12,830 bases of DNA from an uncultured Clostridia bacterium (GTDB taxonomy: Bacteria > Bacillota > Clostridia > UBA1381). The translations under genes were made by a program, and so were the position numbers. The notes under the pieces were generated by a model. It was given only the letters and a program-made list of their open reading frames with translations. It made no database searches and was not told the DNA's origin. Shown piece by piece: positions 7,763 to 12,830 of the stretch. The stretch is taken from assembly GCA_945948775.1 (NCBI GenBank), contig CAMFCK010000006.1, positions 1-12,830 on the forward strand. The letters are read 5' to 3'. How positions within the stretch are numbered: the stretch's first letter is position 1; the number at the start of each line of letters is the position of its first letter.

Positions 7763-9272
7763 TCAGCTGAAAACAGGAGTTATATTGTCTTATGTAACTC
7801 AGGCAATACATATATTATCAGGGCTTATATATACACCGATTATGCTGCGCCTTTTGGGACAGAGCGAGTATGGTCTTTATCAGCTTGTGGCTTCGGTGGT
7901 ATCGTATCTTAGTCTTTTGAGTCTTGGGTTTGGTGCCGGATATATGCGGTTTTATTCGAGATATAAAGCCGAGAATGACTCAAAAGGCGTTGCAAAAGTA
8001 AACGGTATGTTTCTGATAATATTCTCGGTGATTGCGGGAATATGCCTCCTGTGCGGAGCAGTTATGATTGCAAATATCCGATGGGTATTCGGTACGGGAT
8101 TATTGCCGGAGGAAATGAATAAGGCTCGTATTTTGCTTGCGATGATGGTATTTAATATGTCTGTTTCATTTATAAACAGCGTGTTTACAAGCAATATTAC
8201 TGCTCATGAAAAATTTATTTTTCAAAGAATGATAGAGCTGCTGCGAGCTTTGTTTAATCCTTTTTTAACACTTCCGCTGCTTATTATGGGATTTGGCTCT
8301 GTGGGAGTTGTTGTGACAGCTACATTTTTTACAGTCGCAGCATTTTTTGCCAATATAGCATTTTGCGTAAGAAAATTGCACATTCAATTTTCCTTTAGGG
8401 CTTTTGACTTTTCTCTTCTTAAAGAAATGTGGGCGTTTACGTTCTTTATATTTATGAATATGATTGTTGATCAGATAAACTGGAGCGTGGACAAATTTCT
8501 GCTGGGAAGAATGATCGGAACGACGGCGGTAGCCGTTTACGGCGTTGCCGGACAGCTTAACAGTATGTATCAGGCCATGGCTTCTGCAGTATCCGGGGTG
8601 TTTGTCCCGCGAGTTAATATTCTTACTGCACAAGGCGGCAGCAACCGAACCATAACCGAATTATTTGCAAAGGTTGGAAGAATTCAGTTTATTATACTTG
8701 CACTTGCATTAAGCGGTTTTATACTTTTTGGTAACAGCTTTATCAGAATATGGGCCGGAGCGGGCTATGACAGCTCATATCAGATAGGACTGCTGCTGAT
8801 GGTGCCTGTCACTATACCGTTGATTCAGAATTTAGGCATAGAGATACAAAGGGCAAAGAATATGCATAAGGCACGATCAATCGTATATTTATTTATAGCA
8901 ATAAGCAATATTTTTATAAGTATCCCTTGCATTAAGCGATGGGGTGCAAACGGAGCGGCTATAGGTACAGCAATATCCCTTGTGGCAGGTAACTGCATAT
9001 TTATGAATTGGTATTATCATTACAGAATAAAGGTTGATATCGTTTATTTCTGGAAGGAAATTTTCCGCATAATTCCATCTGTTGCAGCGGCTATGGTATT
9101 CGGAGTCTTGCTTAATACACTTTTGCCAACACAGAGGCTTGTTTTTCTCATACCGGCAATGGCCGCTTACGCAGCGGTATATTGCATCATGGTATGGCGT
9201 TTCGGCATGAATGACTATGAAAGGCAGACCATCGCAGCGCCTATTAAAAGAGTTTTAAAAACGAGAAAATAG
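7752..9272 (+). CDS. Wzx-like oligosaccharide flippase
   Basis: Polytopic membrane protein of 506 residues in the MOP exporter superfamily (Polysacc_synt type), expected to move the lipid-linked repeat unit across the cytoplasmic membrane. The N terminus has IYTPIMLRLLGQSEYGLYQL (about 26-45), the hallmark of this family, followed by the LGFGAGYMRFYSRY block. Hydrophobic segments continue to the end, about 12-14 helices, with FFIFMNMIVDQINWSVDKFLLGRM in the middle matching the usual N-x-x-x-D-x-x-x-L-G region. A basic tail (RVLKTRK) closes the protein on the cytoplasmic side. The ATG at 7752 lies inside the previous gene (11-base overlap), with GGAAAG at 7741-7746 upstream. Its length is normal and it appears intact. 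The substrate is presumably the repeat unit built by the neighbouring glycosyltransferases. Confidence 0.92.
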   Translation: MKVNQLKTGVILSYVTQAIHILSGLIYTPIMLRLLGQSEYGLYQLVASVVSYLSLLSLGFGAGYMRFYSRYKAENDSKGVAKVNGMFLIIFSVIAGICLLCGAVMIANIRWVFGTGLLPEEMNKARILLAMMVFNMSVSFINSVFTSNITAHEKFIFQRMIELLRALFNPFLTLPLLIMGFGSVGVVVTATFFTVAAFFANIAFCVRKLHIQFSFRAFDFSLLKEMWAFTFFIFMNMIVDQINWSVDKFLLGRMIGTTAVAVYGVAGQLNSMYQAMASAVSGVFVPRVNILTAQGGSNRTITELFAKVGRIQFIILALALSGFILFGNSFIRIWAGAGYDSSYQIGLLLMVPVTIPLIQNLGIEIQRAKNMHKARSIVYLFIAISNIFISIPCIKRWGANGAAIGTAISLVAGNCIFMNWYYHYRIKVDIVYFWKEIFRIIPSVAAAMVFGVLLNTLLPTQRLVFLIPAMAAYAAVYCIMVWRFGMNDYERQTIAAPIKRVLKTRK

Positions 9273-9275
9273 GGT

Positions 9276-9280
9276 GGAGG
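9276..9280 (+). promoter_or_regulatory. Ribosome binding site of the broken acyltransferase
   Basis: GGAGG lies four bases before the ATG at 9285, in the 12-base gap after the flippase stop. It is among the best Shine-Dalgarno matches in the window, so the truncated N-terminal product may still be translated. Confidence 0.6.
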
Positions 9281-9284
9281 TTGT

Positions 9285-9912
9285 ATGAATAAGCAAAGGA
9301 ATATATCGGTTCAGATTATTAGAGGAATTTGCATTTGTGCGGTTGTGTTAATACATTGTAAATCGGGAATTGATTACCCCAAAGGAAGCTTCTGGTATAG
9401 TACAGGTCTGATACTGAGACAATTAATAAATTTTCCCGGCGTGGCTTGTGTTTTTCTGTCTTGGAATTTATGCAAAAAAGTATAAACTGCCATACCTGTT
9501 TAAGTTTAAGTATGTCCCTGTTGTGATTGCGGCGTTGCTGTCGGTATTGGAAGCGCTCATTTTGGAGAATGTGACACAATCGTATAGTTTTGCAGCAACA
9601 CAGATTAAAATATCATCATGTCTTTACAGCATATGTGTGATTAATTTATCGGTGCATATTATAAATAGCAATAAATATAAATGTCAAAATCTTTTGAGCA
9701 AAGTGGGTGATGTATCATATGGTATTTTTTATGTTCATCCAATATGTTTAATATTTGTTACTAAAATAATGAATATATGTTTATATAATTTATATTTGCC
9801 GGTATTTTCATTAATCCAGATGATAATTACGGTAATAATATGTTACATTTTGATTTTATTTGCCAGATATGTATTGGGACGAAATATGGCAACAAAAATA
9901 TTGGGGTTTTGA
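9285..9912 (+). pseudogene. Broken membrane acyltransferase (acyltransferase-3 family), internal deletion plus frameshift
   Basis: Two reading frames together make the two ends of an acyltransferase-3 protein. The first (9285-9485, 66 residues) holds the N-terminal family block: IIRGICICAVVLIHC with the conserved Arg and His, then ILRQLINFP. It ends at TAA 9483-9485. The second, in the +1 frame (from about 9430 to the stop at 9912), holds the C-terminal half: FPAWLVFFCLGIYAKKYK and SKVGDVSYGIFYVHPICL. The intact relative at 2-928 has about 119 residues between the matching landmarks FFLLSG and MIFFAVGL. Here both landmarks fall on the same bases near 9433-9460. So roughly 350 bases of the middle are gone and the frame is broken. 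Loss of function is expected. A programmed frameshift would not restore the missing helices. Confidence 0.85.
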
Positions 9913-9914
9913 TT

Positions 9915-11063
9915 ATGAAAATTGAAAAAGAGAAATGTACGGGCTGTCATGCGTGCTATAGCATATGCCCAAAGCACTGTATAGAAATGCAGGCTGATAA
10001 TGACGGTTTTTTATACCCGAAAATTGATAGGACAATATGTATTAACTGCGGAAGATGCGAAAATATTTGCCCGGCATTGAATAAACCTGCGCCGCAAAAG
10101 ATTGGACAGGCATATGCGTGTATTAACAAAAATGACGAGGTTCGTATGCAAAGCTCATCGGGCGGTGTTTTTACGCTTATTGCCGAGTATGTGATAAATA
10201 ACGGCGGTGCGGTGTTTGGAGCAGCATTTGATGAAAATTTGTCTGTCAGACATATTATGATAGAGTCTGTTAATGATTTGGGAAAGCTTCGCGGCTCAAA
10301 ATATGTACAAAGCAGTATTGGCAATTCATATAAAGAGGCAAAGAATTTATTAGAATGCGGCAGGATTGTACTGTTTTCAGGGACGCCGTGTCAGATAAGC
10401 GGGCTATTATCGTATTTGGGAAAGGAATACAGCAATCTGATCACACAGGATTTAATATGCCACGGCGTCCCGCCGGCAAGCGTATGGCATAAATATTTGG
10501 ACTGGCTGGCTTCGGTATACAGCGCGGCTGTAGACCAAAGAACAGCGCCAAGCTTCCGGGATAAGTCCACGGGGTGGAAAAGTTACTCATTGTCCGTCAG
10601 CTTTACAGACGGAAAAAAATCAGCAAAAACATTTTCGGAGGACCTTTTTATGAGAGCGTTTCTGAATGATTTGGATCTGAGACCGTCATGTTATTGCTGC
10701 CCGTCGAAAGGCATACAGCGTCAAAGCGATATTACACTTGCAGATTTCTGGGGAATTGAAAACATAGTCCCGGAGATGTTTGATAATAAGGGTACATCAC
10801 TTGTTATTGTTAATTCGGACAAAGGGAAACAGTTATTTGATACAATTTCTCCGCAAATGATTATAAAAGAGGTGGACACACAACAGGCTCTTATTTATAA
10901 TCCGGCGGCGTATAAATCTTCTGTTCTGTCTCCTGCAAGAGAACGATTTATGTATTTAATCAATGAAGCAGATTTTGAAAAAGCTATAAGAAAAAGTATA
11001 AACAATAGTATTATAAAAAGAACGCTAAGAAAAATCAAGAGAATTATAGAGAGGGTGTATTAA
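9915..11063 (+). CDS. FrhB-like iron-sulfur protein (coenzyme F420 hydrogenase/dehydrogenase beta-subunit family)
   Basis: A 382-residue protein with two N-terminal [4Fe-4S] ferredoxin motifs: Cys8, 11, 14, 18 (CTGCHACYSICP) and Cys42, 45, 48, 52 (CINCGRCENICP). The FrhB family core follows: SSSGGVFTLIAEY (80-92), LRGSKYVQS (125-133), FSGTPCQ (154-160), LICHGVPP (180-187) and RPSCYCCPSKG...SDITLADFWGIE (256-281) with Cys259, 261 and 262. Archaeal FrhB uses FAD and F420, but homologues are often found in bacterial polysaccharide loci near pyruvyl transferase family genes, where their role is unsettled. A basic tail (IIKRTLRKIKRIIERVY) may lie at the membrane. ATG 9915 gives the ferredoxin start; the frame stays open upstream to 9840 but that part overlaps the relic. 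The ribosome binding site is weak (GGGG 9903-9906). Confidence 0.9.
   Translation: MKIEKEKCTGCHACYSICPKHCIEMQADNDGFLYPKIDRTICINCGRCENICPALNKPAPQKIGQAYACINKNDEVRMQSSSGGVFTLIAEYVINNGGAVFGAAFDENLSVRHIMIESVNDLGKLRGSKYVQSSIGNSYKEAKNLLECGRIVLFSGTPCQISGLLSYLGKEYSNLITQDLICHGVPPASVWHKYLDWLASVYSAAVDQRTAPSFRDKSTGWKSYSLSVSFTDGKKSAKTFSEDLFMRAFLNDLDLRPSCYCCPSKGIQRQSDITLADFWGIENIVPEMFDNKGTSLVIVNSDKGKQLFDTISPQMIIKEVDTQQALIYNPAAYKSSVLSPARERFMYLINEADFEKAIRKSINNSIIKRTLRKIKRIIERVY
11049..11057 (+). promoter_or_regulatory. Ribosome binding site of capE
   Basis: GAGAGGGTG ends seven bases before the ATG at 11065 and overlaps the last codons of the iron-sulfur protein gene, whose stop is one base before the start. 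This supports continued translation along one transcript. Confidence 0.6.
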
Positions 11064-11064
11064 A

Positions 11065-12123
11065 ATGTTCAAAAATAAAACCTTATTAATCACGGGCGGA
11101 ACAGGATCGTTCGGGAATGCGGTATTAAATCGTTTCCTTGATACCGACATAGGTGAGATCCGTATTTTCTCGCGTGATGAGAAAAAACAGGACGATATGC
11201 GGCATGAATTTCAGCAGAGGATGCCGGAGGCTGCAGAAAAAATCAAATTCTATATTGGAGATGTACGCGATTTGCAGAGCGTGAAAAATGCGATGCACGG
11301 TGTTGACTACATATTTCATGCTGCGGCGTTAAAGCAGGTGCCGTCGTGCGAATTTTTTCCGGTTGAAGCGGTAAAGACAAATGTATTAGGTACGGAAAAT
11401 GTATTAACAGCCGCTATAGACGAGGGTGTGAAATCCGTGATATGTCTTTCGACCGATAAGGCTGCATATCCGGTGAATGCTATGGGTACGTCAAAGGCAA
11501 TGATGGAAAAGGTTATCGTGGCAAAAAGCCGAACTGTTGATGCGCAAAAAACAAAAATCTGCTGTACAAGATACGGTAATGTAATGTGTTCGCGCGGCAG
11601 CGTGATACCCCTTTGGATTGAACAAATAAAAGCCGGTAAGCCAATAACCATTACCGAGCCATGCATGACACGTTTTATCATGTCGCTTGACGAGGCAGTT
11701 GATTTGGTGCTGTTTGCTTTTGAAAACGGTCAGAACGGAGACATATTGGTGCAGAAGGCGCCTGCATGTACAATAGAGATTCTGGCAAAGGCGGTAAAGG
11801 AGCTGTTTGATAAGGAAAACAAAACACAAATAAAGGTGATCGGAATACGTCATGGTGAGAAAATGTATGAAACGCTTCTTACAAATGAGGAATGCTCTCA
11901 TGCAACTGATATGGGTAAATTTTACCGCGTTCCGTGTGATAAAAGAGATCTTAACTATGATAAATACTTCAAAGAGGGTGACGATAAACGAAATCCTCTG
12001 ACTGAGTTTAACTCGAATAATACAGATTTACTTAATGTAGAACAGGTAAAAGAAAAGCTTTTGAGTTTAAAGTATATCCGTGAAGAGCTTGCGAAAAGAG
12101 AAAGAACAGAATATGAAGCATGA
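11065..12123 (+). CDS. capE: UDP-N-acetylglucosamine 4,6-dehydratase, CapE type
   Basis: Cytoplasmic NAD(P)-dependent extended short-chain dehydrogenase of 352 residues. It closely resembles Staphylococcus aureus CapE (Cap5E/Cap8E), which converts UDP-GlcNAc to a 4-keto-6-deoxy intermediate with C5 inversion, the first step towards UDP-N-acetyl-L-fucosamine. Seen: the Rossmann motif TGGTGSFG (Gly11, Gly14, Gly17), IFSRDEKKQDD (34-44), GDVRD (65-69), HAAALKQVPSCEFFPVEAVK (85-104), LSTDKAAYPVNAMGTSKAMM (128-147) and RHGEKMYETLL (262-272). The usual SDR Tyr-x3-Lys is Met140-x3-Lys144, as in CapE, with Asp131-Lys132 nearby. The C-terminal NSNNTDLLNVEQVKEKL block is also CapE-like. Partners CapF and CapG are not in the window. 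A PseB-type role (pseudaminic acid) is possible but fits less well. Confidence 0.92.
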   Translation: MFKNKTLLITGGTGSFGNAVLNRFLDTDIGEIRIFSRDEKKQDDMRHEFQQRMPEAAEKIKFYIGDVRDLQSVKNAMHGVDYIFHAAALKQVPSCEFFPVEAVKTNVLGTENVLTAAIDEGVKSVICLSTDKAAYPVNAMGTSKAMMEKVIVAKSRTVDAQKTKICCTRYGNVMCSRGSVIPLWIEQIKAGKPITITEPCMTRFIMSLDEAVDLVLFAFENGQNGDILVQKAPACTIEILAKAVKELFDKENKTQIKVIGIRHGEKMYETLLTNEECSHATDMGKFYRVPCDKRDLNYDKYFKEGDDKRNPLTEFNSNNTDLLNVEQVKEKLLSLKYIREELAKRERTEYEA

Positions 12124-12830
12124 AATAAAGTTTATGTTCTCAATAATTGCGGCTGTGGTATCAGATGGCATACTGCCGTCTGCGGGGGAGAACACAGACT
12201 GGAAAGAAATATATACCGTTTCATTAAGGCACGGTGTGGCAAATATTGTTGCATACGGAATCATAAATGGAGGCTATGCCGTTGCTGAGGAAATAAAAAA
12301 AGAGTTCATGAACAGGCTGTATGAAAAAGTAGTTGTTGATGAAAATCAGAATATATGCCTGAAAGAGCTTTTCAATGCTTTTGATGAAAACAGCATTGCT
12401 TATATGCCAGTAAAGGGAGCGGTATTGAAAAAGCTGTACCCTTCTTCCGATATGCGGAGTATGTCAGATGCAGATATACTTATAAAGCGTGAGCAATACG
12501 AACAAATAAGCAGTATCATGCTGAATTTGGGATATGAATTTAAGACAGAAAGCAATCATGAGTATGTGTATCGGAAGCGGCCGTATATGAATATAGAACT
12601 GCATAAATTTCTGGTGCCTTCATATAATGATGATTTGTATGATTATTACGGTGACGGCTGGAAGCTTGCACAAAAGAAGGAAGCTGCCGGCAGATACGAA
12701 CTCGGTATAGAGGACTGTTTTGTTTATATCATGACACACTTTGCCAAGCATTATCGGGATTCCGGCGCAGGAATAAAGTCAGTAATCGACATATGGCTTT
12801 ATTATAAAAAATACAGTAATATGAATACTG
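12113..12830 (+). CDS. Nucleotidyltransferase-fold protein, NTP_transf_5 type (3' end outside window)
   Basis: The frame is open from ATG 12113 to the right edge, 239 residues seen, so the gene is cut by the window. It matches the uncharacterised nucleotidyltransferase family PF14907: PVKGAVLKKLYP (99-110) then DMRSMSDADILI (113-124), giving a metal-binding Asp119-x-Asp121 pair. IELHKFL (161-167) may supply the third acidic residue, Glu162, and EDCFVYIMTHFAKHY (200-214) followed by IKSVIDIWLYY is the usual C-terminal block. An N-terminal helical part (1-90) precedes it. The start overlaps capE by 11 bases; the ribosome binding site is poor, and ATG 12134 is an alternative start. The fold suggests transfer of a nucleotidyl or similar group, but the substrate is unknown. 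It follows capE directly, so it probably belongs to the polysaccharide pathway. Confidence 0.85.
   Translation, partial: MKHEIKFMFSIIAAVVSDGILPSAGENTDWKEIYTVSLRHGVANIVAYGIINGGYAVAEEIKKEFMNRLYEKVVVDENQNICLKELFNAFDENSIAYMPVKGAVLKKLYPSSDMRSMSDADILIKREQYEQISSIMLNLGYEFKTESNHEYVYRKRPYMNIELHKFLVPSYNDDLYDYYGDGWKLAQKKEAAGRYELGIEDCFVYIMTHFAKHYRDSGAGIKSVIDIWLYYKKYSNMNT

Noticed and set aside
9471..9485. Programmed frameshift at the AAAAAA run joining the two acyltransferase halves
   Set aside because: A +1 shift would be needed, the zero-frame codons do not form a canonical slippery heptamer, and the joined product would still lack about 119 residues including membrane helices.
9448..9912. Separate small membrane protein gene
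   Set aside because: Its sequence is the C-terminal half of an acyltransferase-3 protein, it has no ribosome binding site, and it follows the matching N-terminal half.
12067..12264. Minus-strand gene over the capE end
   Set aside because: The plus strand here carries the end of capE and the family-typical start of the nucleotidyltransferase-fold gene.

Overview
The window is one uninterrupted stretch of a surface-polysaccharide (capsule or exopolysaccharide) biosynthesis locus. Every supported gene is on the + strand. The low-to-moderate G+C content, heavy use of ATA/AAA/GAA codons, AGGAGG-type ribosome binding sites and the family types present suggest a Gram-positive anaerobe of the Clostridia (Bacillota). 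This is inferred from style, not from a marker gene.

Layout, left to right: a membrane acyltransferase cut by the left edge (2-928); three GT4-type glycosyltransferases (930-1979, 1976-3082, 3079-4269); a Wzy-like polymerase (4266-5465); a fourth GT4 glycosyltransferase with a cysteine cluster (5476-6696); a polysaccharide pyruvyl transferase family protein (6698-7762); a Wzx-like flippase (7752-9272); the wreck of a second acyltransferase, with an internal deletion and a frameshift (9285-9912); an FrhB-like iron-sulfur protein (9915-11063); a CapE-type UDP-GlcNAc 4,6-dehydratase (11065-12123); and a DxD nucleotidyltransferase-fold protein of the NTP_transf_5 type that runs off the right edge (12113-12830). 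Genes overlap by 4 to 11 bases or are separated by at most 12, so the block reads as a single operon. I see no internal promoter, terminator, RNA gene, CRISPR array or mobile element, and no gene-free stretch longer than a few bases.

How it works together (inference from families): the GT4 enzymes add sugars at the cytoplasmic face to a lipid-linked unit started by a priming enzyme not in the window. Wzx flips the unit and Wzy polymerises it. CapE begins a UDP-GlcNAc-derived deoxyaminosugar branch, classically towards UDP-N-acetyl-L-fucosamine, whose later enzymes are not seen here. The acyltransferase and pyruvyl transferase family proteins would decorate the sugars. The FrhB-like and NTP_transf_5 proteins have no clear role in the classical pathway and are the most interesting unknowns. 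The acyltransferase wreck suggests that one decoration was lost recently.
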